Notes: generated by a model from the letters alone, not told the origin. A DNA stretch of 64,000 nucleotides from an uncultured Opitutia bacterium (GCA_903830425.1 CAIKTR010000112.1:1-64000), one strand, 5' to 3'. Shown: positions 45,379-54,925, numbered from the stretch's first letter. Made by a program: numbers and translations.

Positions 45379-48300
45379 ATGAACAGATCGCTGCTATCAG
45401 CTGCGTTTGCGGCTGCGCGTTATACGATGATCGCGTTGCTTGGGGCCGGCCTACTCGCCGCCCAGGAAGTTAAGAACGCCGACGTCAAGACCACCGAGAC
45501 CAAGAAAACCCAGACCAAGGACGACGGCGAGCTGCAGAAGCTTGAGAAGTTCGAGGTCACGGGCTCCCGCATCAAGACGATCGAAGCCGAAGGTCCTTCC
45601 CCGGTTAAGATCATCACCCGGACGGATATCGAGAACTCTGGCCGCACCAATCTCACCGATTTGCTGCGCGATCTGCCTGAGGCCGGTTTCACGGGCATCA
45701 ACGAAGGCGGCACCACCGCCGCGGTCCGTGGTTCCACGGCCCTCAGCCTGCGCGATCTCGGCGCCAACAACACGCTGGTCATCGTCAACGGCCGCCGCAC
45801 GGTCACCACGGCCAACGCCTCGGGTGGCACGACCTTCGTCGACCTCAACCGTTTCCCGATCGCCATGGTCGAGCGCGTTGAAGTCCTCAAGGACGGCGCC
45901 TCCGCTGTGTACGGTGCCGACGCCACCGCCGGTGTCGTGAACATCATCCTCCGCAAGGATTTCAACGGCACGGAATTCGGCTACTCCTACGGCAACTCCA
46001 CCAAGACCGACGTGGCGGAGAAGAGCTTCAACTTCTTCGGCGGCGCCGCTTCCGGCAAAGCCAGCATGACCGTGGGTGTGACCAACTTCACCCGTGGCGC
46101 CCTCAAGGGTTCTGACACGAACTTCGGCAACAACGCCGACCTGACGAACCGCTACCTCGCGAAGGGCGGGGTTATGGCTGAAGAGGCCGCCCTCGGCCTG
46201 TTCGACCTCCGCTCCGGCACCGGCCCGCAGGCCCGTGTCAGCGTCACCGGCGTCGCCGCCGGCCAGATCAACGGCTCGAACGGGGTCAACATCCCCGGCC
46301 TGCCCGTCGGCACCGCGATCACGCGTCTCCCGGGCACCGGCGGTGTGGTTCCCTCGGGCGCCGGCGCGCTCCTCGGCACCCTGTCCTCGGCCACGCCGAG
46401 CTTCACCAGCGCCCCCATCATCGGGACCGGCGGTGCGTTCAACGCCACCGCTGCCGCCACCTATGAGGCGCAGCGCCTGTCGGCCGCGGGCAATCCGTCC
46501 AACCTCTACAACTTCCAGGACTTCGTCTGGCTGACCCCGGAAGTGAACCGCACCGGCATGTACACGACCTTCCGCTATGACCTGGCGAAGAACATCGAGC
46601 TCTATGCCGAGGCCTCCTACCAGCAGAACAAGTCGCACATCGAGCTCGCGCCCTCGCCGATCTCGACCGCTGGTGACAACAACATCCTCATGCCGAAGAC
46701 CAATTACTACAATCCCTTCGGCGTGGACCTGAACTTCAACTTCCGCCCGATCGACATCGGCGCGCGCCAGGCCGACATCATCAACAACGACTACTCGTTG
46801 CTCTTTGGTGCCCGCGGCACGGTGCTGGACCGTTTCGACTGGGACATGGCCTACACCTACGGTTATGACGAGGTGGTCGACCTGACCAGCAACGCCATCT
46901 CCGAGAGCCGCCTGCGGGCCCAGATGGCCAAGAGCACCCCGGATGCGTTCAACATCTTCGGCGGCGCCTCCTACAAGAACCCGAAGGCGGTCCTGGATGC
47001 CGTCCGCGTTCAAACCCAGAAGGCCGGCAACTCGGCCCTCGACCTGTGGGACGCCAAGATCTCCGGCGATCTCTTCGAGATCCCCACCGGCACGGTCGGC
47101 ACCGCGGTTTCCGTGGAAGTCCGCAAGGAGAAGTTCAACGTCGCCAACGACGCCATCTCCACGACCCTGGACGACATCATCGGCCAGGTCAGACTCGCCG
47201 CGGCGACCAAGTCGGACCGCACGGTCAAGTCGGCGGCGGCTGAGTTCCGCGTGCCGCTGGTCAAGACCGCCACGCTGCCCTTCGTCTACAAGCTCGACCT
47301 CAACCTCGCGGCCCGCTTCGAAGACTTCAGCGACGGCTACAACAGCGGCGTCAAGCCGTATGCCGGCCTGCGCTACCAGCCGATCAAGGACCTGCTCCTC
47401 CGCGGCTCGTACTCCAAGACCTTCCGCGCCCCGACCCTGCCCCAGCTCTACGGCGGCGAGTCCCAGTCGCTCCCGAACGGTCTGTCCGACTTGCGTCGTC
47501 CCCAGGCCCTCACGGGTGACCCGTTCGACGGCGCCTCGACCCAGCGTCTGGTGCGCGTCGGTGGCAATCCGGCCCTCACGCCTGAGACCGCCGATGTCTA
47601 CCAGTACGGCTTCGTCTACGAGCTGCCGTTCGCCTACGTGAAGGGCCTCTCCGTTGGGGCCTCGTTCTTCCACATCGAGCAGAAGAACATCATCACCAGC
47701 GTCAGCACCACCTACATTCGTACCAACGAAGTGGGCGGCGGCACCGCCGGCCTCGTCATCCGCGACCCGGGCACCGAGACCTACACCAACAACACGGCCT
47801 CCCCGATCAACGTCCTGAGCGGCCCGAACAACGCCGTGACGGCGATCGCGCCCGGCCAGAGCACGACGGTCCCCGGCCGCATCCAGTCCATCCTGTCGGC
47901 CACGCTCAATCTCGCCTACCAGCGGGTTGAGGGTTACGACTTCGAGGTGAACTACAAGAAGCGCACGGCCACCTTCGGCCAGTTCAGCATGCGCAATACG
48001 CTCACCTACACGAAGTTCTACGGCTTCACCACGACGGCTGGTAACACGAATCCCGCCAGCGCCGTTGGTCACGACGGTTATCCGCGCGTCAAGCTCCAGA
48101 GCTCCCTGGCCTGGGCCCTCAAGGAATACACCGCGGGCGTGTCGGCCAACTACACCTCGCACTATGGCGACGTGAACTACGACGGCTACGAGATCGACGA
48201 GTACTACACCGTGGGTGCGTACTTCGGCTACGAGATTCCCGCCGGCATCAGCACCTGGCTGGAAAACACCCGCGTCACGGTGGGTGTGGACAACGCCCTC

Positions 48301-48405
48301 GATAAGCAGCCGCCGCTGTACTACAATGCGGTTGGCTACGACCAGAGCATGATTGGCCGCCCCGTGGGCCGCTTCTGGTACGCTGCGATCAAGAAGACGT
48401 TCTAA
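45379..48405 (+). CDS. TonB-dependent outer-membrane receptor flanked by S9 peptidases
   Basis: A 1008-residue receptor with a signal peptide (MIALLGAGLLAAQ region) and a Lys/Thr/Asp-rich stretch, then LEKFEVTGSRIKT. The plug (about residues 60-210) has KIITRTDIENSGRTNLTDLL, LSLRDLGANNTLVIVNGRRT, VERVEVLKDGASAVYGADAT and AGVVNIILRKDFNG. The barrel ends with GRPVGRFWYAAIKKTF, a typical C-terminal Phe. The first Met is followed by 14 residues before the hydrophobic core; Met17 is an alternative start. Both neighbours are secreted S9 peptidases, so oligopeptides are the probable ligand. Codon use suggests strong expression. A terminator follows at 48432. Confidence 0.95.
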   Translation: MNRSLLSAAFAAARYTMIALLGAGLLAAQEVKNADVKTTETKKTQTKDDGELQKLEKFEVTGSRIKTIEAEGPSPVKIITRTDIENSGRTNLTDLLRDLPEAGFTGINEGGTTAAVRGSTALSLRDLGANNTLVIVNGRRTVTTANASGGTTFVDLNRFPIAMVERVEVLKDGASAVYGADATAGVVNIILRKDFNGTEFGYSYGNSTKTDVAEKSFNFFGGAASGKASMTVGVTNFTRGALKGSDTNFGNNADLTNRYLAKGGVMAEEAALGLFDLRSGTGPQARVSVTGVAAGQINGSNGVNIPGLPVGTAITRLPGTGGVVPSGAGALLGTLSSATPSFTSAPIIGTGGAFNATAAATYEAQRLSAAGNPSNLYNFQDFVWLTPEVNRTGMYTTFRYDLAKNIELYAEASYQQNKSHIELAPSPISTAGDNNILMPKTNYYNPFGVDLNFNFRPIDIGARQADIINNDYSLLFGARGTVLDRFDWDMAYTYGYDEVVDLTSNAISESRLRAQMAKSTPDAFNIFGGASYKNPKAVLDAVRVQTQKAGNSALDLWDAKISGDLFEIPTGTVGTAVSVEVRKEKFNVANDAISTTLDDIIGQVRLAAATKSDRTVKSAAAEFRVPLVKTATLPFVYKLDLNLAARFEDFSDGYNSGVKPYAGLRYQPIKDLLLRGSYSKTFRAPTLPQLYGGESQSLPNGLSDLRRPQALTGDPFDGASTQRLVRVGGNPALTPETADVYQYGFVYELPFAYVKGLSVGASFFHIEQKNIITSVSTTYIRTNEVGGGTAGLVIRDPGTETYTNNTASPINVLSGPNNAVTAIAPGQSTTVPGRIQSILSATLNLAYQRVEGYDFEVNYKKRTATFGQFSMRNTLTYTKFYGFTTTAGNTNPASAVGHDGYPRVKLQSSLAWALKEYTAGVSANYTSHYGDVNYDGYEIDEYYTVGAYFGYEIPAGISTWLENTRVTVGVDNALDKQPPLYYNAVGYDQSMIGRPVGRFWYAAIKKTF

Positions 48406-48431
48406 GTCGCGTTTCCCACGCGTTTAATTCC

Positions 48432-48463
48432 AGGGCGGCCGGTGCAAACCGGCCGCCCTTTTT
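48432..48463 (+). terminator. Rho-independent terminator after the third TonB receptor
   Basis: A 12 bp perfect stem, AGGGCGGCCGGT at 48432-48443 with ACCGGCCGCCCT at 48448-48459, closes a GCAA tetraloop and is followed by a T-rich run to 48463. The downstream S9 gene starts only 38 bp later, so it is either read through or has its own promoter. Confidence 0.92.
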
Positions 48464-48500
48464 CTTTGCTGCTTGGGGCGGGTGAGGCTGGGATTCGTCC

Positions 48501-50507
48501 ATGCCTCTCGCCCCCTCCCGGTTGCTGGCTGCGTTCCTCCTGCTCCTGGCCGCGCCGCTGCTGCGCGCCGCCGATCCCGCCGTCCCGCCCGTGCTCCCGC
48601 TCGATGTCTTCTTCGGCGGCAACAGCATCAGCCGGCCGGCGCTCTCCCCGACCGGCCGCTATCTGGCCTGGCTCCAGCCGGCCAACAACCGGCTCAACCT
48701 GGTCGTGCTCGACCGCCAGCTGGGCCGGAAGCTGCGGCTCACTGACATGAAGGAGGAGAACGTCGTCAATTTCGAGTGGGCCGGGCCTGACCGACTCTTC
48801 TTCTACCAGCAGTACAAGGGGCAGGAGTCCTTCGGCACCTACGCCGTCAACGCCGACGGCACCCAGCTCACCGTCCTCCAGCAGGCGACCCAGCGCGAGG
48901 GCGACCAGATCGAGAATGGCGACACCCGCGCCTACGGCGTGATCGACCGCCTGCCGGACGATCCGCGGCACATCCTCATCGAGGTCATCCGGGGCTCGTC
49001 CGGGCTCGGGGACCCCCACCTGCTCGACATCTACACGGGCAAGAGCCGGAAGCTGATGAACAACCTCGGCAAGATCCGGAGCTGGATGACCGACCATCGC
49101 GGCGTCATCCGCCTCGCGATCGCCAACGACGAGAAGGAGGAGTTCGCCGCCGTGTTCTACCGCGCCGCGGAGGACGCCCCCTGGACCGAGATTGAGCGCT
49201 TCCCCTCCGACGGCCCCACCTGGTCCCCGCTGGGCTTCGACGGCGACAACCAGACCCTCTGGGTCCGGTCCAATCGCGGCCGGGCCACCGAGGCCCTCTA
49301 CACCTACGACCCGGGGGCGAAGAAAATCCTGCGCGAGGTGCTGGCCGACCCGGTCTACGACGCGGGCGGCATCATCTATTCCCGCCACCTCGGCAAGGTG
49401 ATCGGGGTGACGATCGATCGCGAGCGCCCGGAAACCCGCTGGCTCGACGACTCCTACCGCCAGCTGGCCCGGGACATCGACGGCGTGCTCCCCGGCACCC
49501 ACAATTCCATCATCAGCCGGACCGAGGACGAGTCCCTCGTGCTCATCCGGGCGTGGAGCGACCGCGACCCGGGCACGCTGTACCTGCTGGACACGCGGAA
49601 GCTCGAGCTCAAGCGGCTGGCCCGGCTCAACGACCAGGTGTCGCCCGCGCAGATGGCGGCCATGACCCCGGTCCAGTTCCCGGCGCGGGACGGTCTGACG
49701 ATCCATGCCTATCTCACGCTGCCGACGGGTCGTGCGCCGAAGGGGCTGCCGCTGATCATCAACCCCCACGGCGGCCCCTATGGGATTCGCGATTCCTGGG
49801 GGTTTAATCCGGAGATCCAGTTCCTCGCCAACCACGGCTATGCGGTCCTTCAGGTCAACTACCGCGGCTCCGGCGGCTACGGCGTCGCCTTCGAGGAGGC
49901 GGGCTACCGCCAGTGGGGCCTGCGGATGCAGGACGACCTGACCGACGCGGTGCGCTGGGCGGTCGGGGAGGGGACGGCGGACGCGCGGCGCGTGGCGATT
50001 TACGGGGCGAGCTACGGCGGCTACGCCGCCCTGGCCGGCCTGACGATGACCCCCGACCTTTATGTCTGCGGGATCAACTATGTGGGCGTCGCCGACATTC
50101 CCCGCCTGGGCCTGCTGGAGAGTTTCGGCCGCTACGAGGCGCCGTTCAAGCGGTACGTGGCCCGCCGCTGGGGCCACCCGACCCTCGACGCCGCCCAGCT
50201 CAAGGCCACTTCGCCGATCAACCTCGTGGAAAAAATCCGCGTGCCGCTGCTCATGGCCTACGGGCGCTACGACCCGCGGGTGACCTACGACCAGTACATC
50301 GTGCTGGAGTCCGAGCTGAAAAAGCACGGCAAGAGCTACAAGAACATCACCCTCGGCAACGAGGGCCACGGCTTCAACAAGTACGAGAACCGGATCGGCT
50401 TCTACCGGGAGATGGAGGCCTTCTTCGCCGAGCACCTGCCGAGCGACGTCGGCGGCGCCCACGTCATCATCAAGCCGGCGCGCGTGATCGACCTGCCCGC
50501 CAAGTAG
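48501..50507 (+). CDS. S9 family (prolyl oligopeptidase-type) serine peptidase, secreted
   Basis: A 668-residue paralogue of the peptidase at 43114-45204. It has a signal peptide (SRLLAAFLLLLAAPLLRAA), a beta-propeller domain (SRPALSPTGRYLAWLQPANNR onward) and the catalytic domain with INPHGGPYGIRDSWG, S504 in GASYGGYA, D591 in GRYDPRV and H623 in GNEGHGF. It is likely a periplasmic oligopeptidase working on peptides taken up by the neighbouring TonB receptor. It lies 95 bp downstream of that receptor but beyond a terminator. The two S9 proteins share long identical stretches (for instance YAVLQVNYRGSGGYG), so a local duplication is likely. Confidence 0.93.
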   Translation: MPLAPSRLLAAFLLLLAAPLLRAADPAVPPVLPLDVFFGGNSISRPALSPTGRYLAWLQPANNRLNLVVLDRQLGRKLRLTDMKEENVVNFEWAGPDRLFFYQQYKGQESFGTYAVNADGTQLTVLQQATQREGDQIENGDTRAYGVIDRLPDDPRHILIEVIRGSSGLGDPHLLDIYTGKSRKLMNNLGKIRSWMTDHRGVIRLAIANDEKEEFAAVFYRAAEDAPWTEIERFPSDGPTWSPLGFDGDNQTLWVRSNRGRATEALYTYDPGAKKILREVLADPVYDAGGIIYSRHLGKVIGVTIDRERPETRWLDDSYRQLARDIDGVLPGTHNSIISRTEDESLVLIRAWSDRDPGTLYLLDTRKLELKRLARLNDQVSPAQMAAMTPVQFPARDGLTIHAYLTLPTGRAPKGLPLIINPHGGPYGIRDSWGFNPEIQFLANHGYAVLQVNYRGSGGYGVAFEEAGYRQWGLRMQDDLTDAVRWAVGEGTADARRVAIYGASYGGYAALAGLTMTPDLYVCGINYVGVADIPRLGLLESFGRYEAPFKRYVARRWGHPTLDAAQLKATSPINLVEKIRVPLLMAYGRYDPRVTYDQYIVLESELKKHGKSYKNITLGNEGHGFNKYENRIGFYREMEAFFAEHLPSDVGGAHVIIKPARVIDLPAK

Positions 50508-50542
50508 GGCGGCGGCCGCGGGTCAGGCCGGGGTCCGCGCGG

Positions 50543-52384
50543 CTATTTCCACCCCACCGCGAGCACATCCCGCCGCTGGGCCCAGTCCAGCTCGGGCAGG
50601 CCGCGGGTCGGGGCCACCCGGCCCAGCACGGCCCGGGCCGTGCGCGCCGGCACCGTGACGCGGCCGTCGGTCAGCGCCAGCCGTTCGACCCGGACCTGGC
50701 CGATCCCCAGCAGCACGAGCCGCAGTTCCGGCAGGTGGGCGCGGTCGCCGTCCCAGACGACCGGGGCGGCATGCTCCCGCACGACCCGGCCGCGGGGCTG
50801 GGCGCCGCGGGTCTGAAACTCGATCGTGAGGCACTCCTGGCAGTTGGCCCACGTGCCGTCCGGCTGGCGCTGCTCGACGCGCACGAGCTGCAGCGCGGGG
50901 GCGAAATTCCGCACCGCGTAACAGAGCTGCCAGCGCCCGCCGAACACCGGCCGGCCCTGTTGCCAGGCCCGCAGGCGGGTCGCGTCCTTCGCGAGGATGA
51001 GCTCGTTCGTCCCGCGCCGGCGCCGGTCCCGGGTGAAGCCCCACATGGCCCGCGCGGCGCGGCGGCCCGCGACGAGGGCCTGCGCGAAGCGCCGCCCCTC
51101 GGCCGGCGTGGCCAGGCCGCGCGCGGCGCGGCGCACGAACACGTCGCGCTGGGCGAGATAGCGCCGGAAGGCCAGGCTCGCGCGCAGCGGGGCCGGCAGC
51201 GCCGGCGTCCCGGCGGCCTGCGTGCAGAACCGCTCCTCGGCCCGGTAGGGCGCCAGCGGCTCGCGGCGCGAGATCGTGTCCCACCGGTCGTTGATCTGCC
51301 ACCGCGGGTAGCCGCCGAAGGCGTGGCGGTCGCCCGCCAGCGCCACGCGGGCGGACTTTTTCGCCGCGCTGCGGCCGAACGCGCGGGCAAAGCCCCGCGC
51401 CAGCATGGCCGCCGGATCCGTCAGGCCGGGGTTCAGCCACAGGCAGGCGGCGGCGGCATCGACCACCGTCGTCATTTCCATCGCGAGCCGGAAGGGTTCC
51501 CACGAGGTGACCAGCAGCCCCTCGATCCCGAGCCGCTCGCCGTGCCGCCACCACGAGAGGATGTTCTCCAGCCGGTCGGCGAAATGCGGCAGCGGCTCGT
51601 AGCGCGCCGAGCCGTTCATCGGGCAGCCCCACACCGTCAGGCCCCGGGCCCGCAGCTGCTCGCCGACGCGGCTCTCCGCGAAATTGAACAGCTCCACCCG
51701 CGGCCGGCGCGGGAACCCGTAGTAATACCATTCGTACGCGATCACGTCTGCCGGCAGCAGCGGAATCGCCGCGGGCAGGAAATACAGCATGTCGGCCCAC
51801 AGCCCCATGCGCAGCCCGAGCGACCGGGTGAGGGCGTGCAGCCGGTTCACATGGCCCGCGAAGTGCCCGGCGAGCCCGATCCGGGCGATCTCCGCCAAGC
51901 TCAGCGGATGGCGGCCGAGCTGGAAGGACTCGTCGAGCCCGACGTGGACCTTGCCGGCGGTGCAGAAGGGCGCCATGTCGCGCAGCAGCAGCTCGGCGAC
52001 CTCCAGGGTGCGCGGGTGCAGCGGGCAGATTTGGCCGCCGGGGAAGGGCGAGCCGTCGGCCGCCCGCAGCTCGTTGAGGTCGCGCAGCTCGGGCGTCTTG
52101 ATCAGGTACTCGGTGTGCCCGAGCAGGTTCACGATCGGGACGACCTTGATCCCCACGCGGGTCGCCGCGTCCACCAGCCGCGTGAACTGCGCGTAGCTGT
52201 AGGCGTCGCGCCGCGCGACCCCGGGCAGGCTGGGGAACTCGACGGCGTCCTCCAGGTGGAGGTGCAGCTCCTGATAGCCCCACTCGGCATAGCGGGGCAG
52301 TTGGGCGAGCAGCCAGTCCAGCCGCTCCACCTGGCGGGCGAGGTCCCATTGGAAGGAGCGGATCGGGGAAAACGCGGGGGGCAT
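50543..52384 (-). CDS. Glycoside hydrolase family 20-like protein
   Basis: A 613-residue protein with a beta/alpha barrel similar to beta-N-acetylhexosaminidases. Segments are YQELHLHLEDAVEFP, GIKVVPIVNLLGHTEYLIK and VHVGLD151-E152-S, where the D-E pair matches the GH20 catalytic Asp-Glu. YEWYYYGFP and GLLVTSWEPF follow. No signal peptide, so cytoplasmic action on small oligosaccharides is implied. The C-terminal half (about residues 330-610) is unusual: a helical Arg/Ala-rich region, then a beta domain with FGGRWQLCYAVRNFAPALQLVRVEQRQ. Canonical GH20 enzymes carry an extra N-terminal domain, missing here. The exact substrate is unknown. Confidence 0.75.
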   Translation of the reverse strand: MPPAFSPIRSFQWDLARQVERLDWLLAQLPRYAEWGYQELHLHLEDAVEFPSLPGVARRDAYSYAQFTRLVDAATRVGIKVVPIVNLLGHTEYLIKTPELRDLNELRAADGSPFPGGQICPLHPRTLEVAELLLRDMAPFCTAGKVHVGLDESFQLGRHPLSLAEIARIGLAGHFAGHVNRLHALTRSLGLRMGLWADMLYFLPAAIPLLPADVIAYEWYYYGFPRRPRVELFNFAESRVGEQLRARGLTVWGCPMNGSARYEPLPHFADRLENILSWWRHGERLGIEGLLVTSWEPFRLAMEMTTVVDAAAACLWLNPGLTDPAAMLARGFARAFGRSAAKKSARVALAGDRHAFGGYPRWQINDRWDTISRREPLAPYRAEERFCTQAAGTPALPAPLRASLAFRRYLAQRDVFVRRAARGLATPAEGRRFAQALVAGRRAARAMWGFTRDRRRRGTNELILAKDATRLRAWQQGRPVFGGRWQLCYAVRNFAPALQLVRVEQRQPDGTWANCQECLTIEFQTRGAQPRGRVVREHAAPVVWDGDRAHLPELRLVLLGIGQVRVERLALTDGRVTVPARTARAVLGRVAPTRGLPELDWAQRRDVLAVGWK

Positions 52385-52497
52385 GGCTGCACCATGCGGG
52401 GGCGGGGGAAAAAATGAAGGTTGAAAGCGCCGGGCCGGCCGGCCCGCCCGCGGCCGGCGCTTGAACCCGCCGCGGATCCCGCCGTAGCTTCGCCCGC

Positions 52498-52992
52498 ATG
52501 AACGTCCAGATCCGCCAGCTCTTCATTTCCCCCGGCCACAACTTCTTCGGCCGGCACGGCCAGGCGGCGGGGGAGCATGCGACGGTGGAGGTGGCGGGGA
52601 TCGTGTGCCGCGCCGGCCGCGGGGTGGAGGGCGACCGGTTCCTGGACTACAAGCCCGACTACCCGGGGCAGATCACGTTTTTTTCCTGGGAGGTGGTGGC
52701 GGCCGCCCGGCGGAAATTCTCGCGGCCCGAGCTGTCCGCCGGGGCCTTCCGCCGGAATGTCGTGGTCGAGGGCCTGGACCTGCCCGCGCTCATCGGCCGG
52801 CGGTTTTCGCTCGGGGGCGTGGACTTTGCCGGCGTGGTTGAGTCCAAGCCCTGCTATTGGATGGAGCAGGCGGTGGGGCCGGGGGCCGAGGCCTGGCTGC
52901 GGGGCAACGGCGGCCTGCGCGCGCGGATCCTCCGCGACGGCCCGCTGGCGGTGGGGCCCGCGGAGCTAGGCCTGGCCGAGGCGGCGCCGTAG
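52498..52992 (+). CDS. MOSC domain protein
   Basis: A 164-residue stand-alone MOSC domain. Landmarks are QLFISPGHNFFG at the start, GIVCRAGRGVEGDRFLDY (family GxxGDRF motif), GQITFFSWEVV, LSAGAFRRNVVVEGLDLPALIGRRFSLG and the conserved Cys in ESKPCYWMEQ, then GARILRDGPLAVG. MOSC domains bind a molybdenum cofactor or carry persulfide sulfur. The protein is probably cytoplasmic and of unknown specific role. Its 3' end overlaps the convergent CCA-adding enzyme gene by 27 bp. Confidence 0.88.
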   Translation: MNVQIRQLFISPGHNFFGRHGQAAGEHATVEVAGIVCRAGRGVEGDRFLDYKPDYPGQITFFSWEVVAAARRKFSRPELSAGAFRRNVVVEGLDLPALIGRRFSLGGVDFAGVVESKPCYWMEQAVGPGAEAWLRGNGGLRARILRDGPLAVGPAELGLAEAAP

Positions 52993-54375
52993 CCACGCCA
53001 CGGCGCCGGTCTCGTCGGTGAAGGCCCCGTCGAGCTGCGCCTCGAAGGCTTCGTCGAGGAGGGGCTTGAACTCCGGTCCCGGGGTGCGGCCCAGGGCCAC
53101 GAGATGGCGGCCGAGCGCCAGGGGGCGCGGGGCGGCCCGCTCCAGCGCCAGGGCGCGGGCCCGGTCCTGGAGCTGGTCGATGCGCAGGAGGGTCTCGGCG
53201 GAAACCAGGGGCGGGCGGCCGGCGTGGTCGGCCCGCATGACGCACACCAGCTCGTCGATCGTCGCCGGCGCCAGCCGGCGGGCCAGCCGGCGCACGCTCG
53301 GGTCGGTGAACTCCGTCTGCCCGTGATGGTGCGCCAGGTGGTGGACCACGAGCGCGCGGACCGGGTCCGTGAGCTCCAGCGGCGCCCCGATCCGGCGGAG
53401 AAAGGTCTCCGTCAGCGGGCCGCCCGCCGCCTCGTGCCCCGGGCTGATCCAGCGCAGCCGGCCCCGGCGCTCGGCCTGCTCCGTCGTGGCCGGCTTGCCG
53501 AAGTCGTGGGCGAGCACCGCCAGCATCAGCACCCGGCGGACCGGGGCCGCGGCGGACTGCCAGGCCTCCTGCGCGGCGAGGGCGTCGAGGCAGAGCTGGG
53601 TGTGGACGAAGACGTCGCCTTCCGGATGCCATTCCGGCTCCTGCGGCGTGCCGGCGAGGGCGGCGAGCTCGGGAAAGTGCCGCAGCCAGCCGGTCGCCGC
53701 GAGCACCTCGAGCCCGCGGGAGGGCTTGCGGGCGGCCACCGCCCATTTGTCCCACTCGCCCCAGACCCGCTCGACCGGCAGCTCGGCAAAGGTGTCCGCG
53801 ATGCTCCGGCACAGGGCGGCGGTCTCGGGGGCGAGGGTGAAGTCAAACCGCGCGGCGAGCTGAAACGCGCGCAGCACCCGCAGCGGGTCCTCCCCGAACG
53901 CGGCGCTGGTGTGGCGCAGCACGCGGGCGCGCAGGTCGGCCTGGCCGCCGTGCGGATCCAGGATCTCGCCGCTGAACGGGTCGCAGGCGATGGCGTTGAC
54001 GGTGAAGTCGCGCCGCGCCGCCGCCTCGGCGTCGCTGAGCGTGGCGTCCGGCGCCACCGCGAACCCGCGGTGGCCGGAGCCGGTCTTGGATTCGCGCCGG
54101 GGCAGGCTGAAGTCGTACTCGGCGCCGGTGCGGCTGCGGGCCTTGATGACGCCGAAGCTGCGGCCCACGACGTCGGTGGCGCCGAACGGCGCAAGCGCCC
54201 GGTGCAGCGTGGCAAAGTCGACCCCGGCCACCTCGATGTCGAAATCCTTGGGCGTCAGGCCGAGCAGCCAGTCGCGCACGCCGCCGCCCACGAGCCGCGG
54301 GCGGCCCACGCGGCGCACCGCGTCGAGGAGGACGCGCAGGTCGGCCGGCAGAGTGAGGGGCGAGGGGGGGCTCAT
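52966..54375 (-). CDS. CCA tRNA nucleotidyltransferase / poly(A) polymerase family protein with HD domain
   Basis: A 469-residue class II nucleotidyltransferase. The head (about residues 25-175) has LVGGGVRDWLLGLTPKDFDIEV with the GGxVRD nucleotide loop and catalytic acidic residues, RRDFTVNAIACDPFSGEILDPHGG (RRD motif) and LRVLRAFQLAARFDFTL. The C-terminal part carries an HD domain (HTQLCLDALAAQ, VLAHDFGKPATTEQ, HHLAHHHGQTEF), as in E. coli-type CCA enzymes with phosphohydrolase activity. It would add or repair CCA ends of tRNA, though a poly(A) polymerase role cannot be excluded from sequence alone. The MOSC gene overlaps its 3' end by 27 bp. Confidence 0.9.
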   Translation of the reverse strand: MSPPSPLTLPADLRVLLDAVRRVGRPRLVGGGVRDWLLGLTPKDFDIEVAGVDFATLHRALAPFGATDVVGRSFGVIKARSRTGAEYDFSLPRRESKTGSGHRGFAVAPDATLSDAEAAARRDFTVNAIACDPFSGEILDPHGGQADLRARVLRHTSAAFGEDPLRVLRAFQLAARFDFTLAPETAALCRSIADTFAELPVERVWGEWDKWAVAARKPSRGLEVLAATGWLRHFPELAALAGTPQEPEWHPEGDVFVHTQLCLDALAAQEAWQSAAAPVRRVLMLAVLAHDFGKPATTEQAERRGRLRWISPGHEAAGGPLTETFLRRIGAPLELTDPVRALVVHHLAHHHGQTEFTDPSVRRLARRLAPATIDELVCVMRADHAGRPPLVSAETLLRIDQLQDRARALALERAAPRPLALGRHLVALGRTPGPEFKPLLDEAFEAQLDGAFTDETGAVAWLRRRLGQA

Positions 54376-54409
54376 GGGCGCGGGGGCGGGGGCGGGCTCC
54401 GCCGGCAGG

Positions 54410-54823
54410 TTATCCCCGGATGCCGGGCTCCGGCGATTTTTCCTGGACGCAGGCGGCCGCCCCGAGGCAGAGCCAGCCGGCGAGCAGGGCGACGCCGCCG
54501 CAGGGGGTCACGGGGCCCAGCCAGCGCGGGCCGCCGGCCGCCAGGCCGTAGAGCGATCCGGAAAAGAGCACGCTGCCGACGCACCAGCACCGGGCGGCCC
54601 AGCCGACGCGGCGCTGGGCCTCGCCCCCGGCCAGCCGCAGCCAGGCCGCGGCGCCGAGGAGGGCGGCGGCGTGCAGGAGCTGGTAACGGGCGGCCGTCTC
54701 CCAGGCGAGGGTGGTGCCCCGCTCCAGCAGGCCGGCCCGGAGCGCATGGGCGCCGAACGCCCCGAAAGCGACGCCGGTGGCGCCCAGGAGCCCGGCGGCG
54801 AGGAGAGTGGAGCGGTGGTTCAT
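54410..54823 (-). CDS. DUF423 family membrane protein
   Basis: A 137-residue protein with four hydrophobic segments. The hallmark N terminus is LLGATGVAFGAFGAHALR, followed by TAARYQLLHAAALLGAAAWL, CWCVGSVLFSGSLYGLAAG and VTPCGGVALLAGWLCLGAAA. These fit DUF423 (YgdD-like) inner-membrane proteins of unknown function. The start at 54823 sits 34 bp upstream of the CCA-enzyme start on the same strand, so the two may share a transcript. Confidence 0.88.
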   Translation of the reverse strand: MNHRSTLLAAGLLGATGVAFGAFGAHALRAGLLERGTTLAWETAARYQLLHAAALLGAAAWLRLAGGEAQRRVGWAARCWCVGSVLFSGSLYGLAAGGPRWLGPVTPCGGVALLAGWLCLGAAACVQEKSPEPGIRG

Positions 54824-54925
54824 GGCAAGTGGCTCTCACGCTCGCACATCCACGCTTCAAAACAAGGCTGGGATTGGCCGGCGGGCTCCGCCGGAGGCGG
54901 GGCCGCAACCGGCAGAAAACGGGGG

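Noticed and set aside
52425-52462. AAGCGCCGG/CCGGCGCTT inverted repeat between the GH20-like and MOSC genes as a terminator
   Set aside because: It lies in a divergent intergenic region and has no T-run on either side; likely GC-rich chance pairing or a weak operator.
52966-52992. 27 bp convergent overlap of MOSC and CCA-enzyme genes as a sign of a frameshift
   Set aside because: Both C termini look natural in length and sequence; short convergent overlaps are common in compact genomes.
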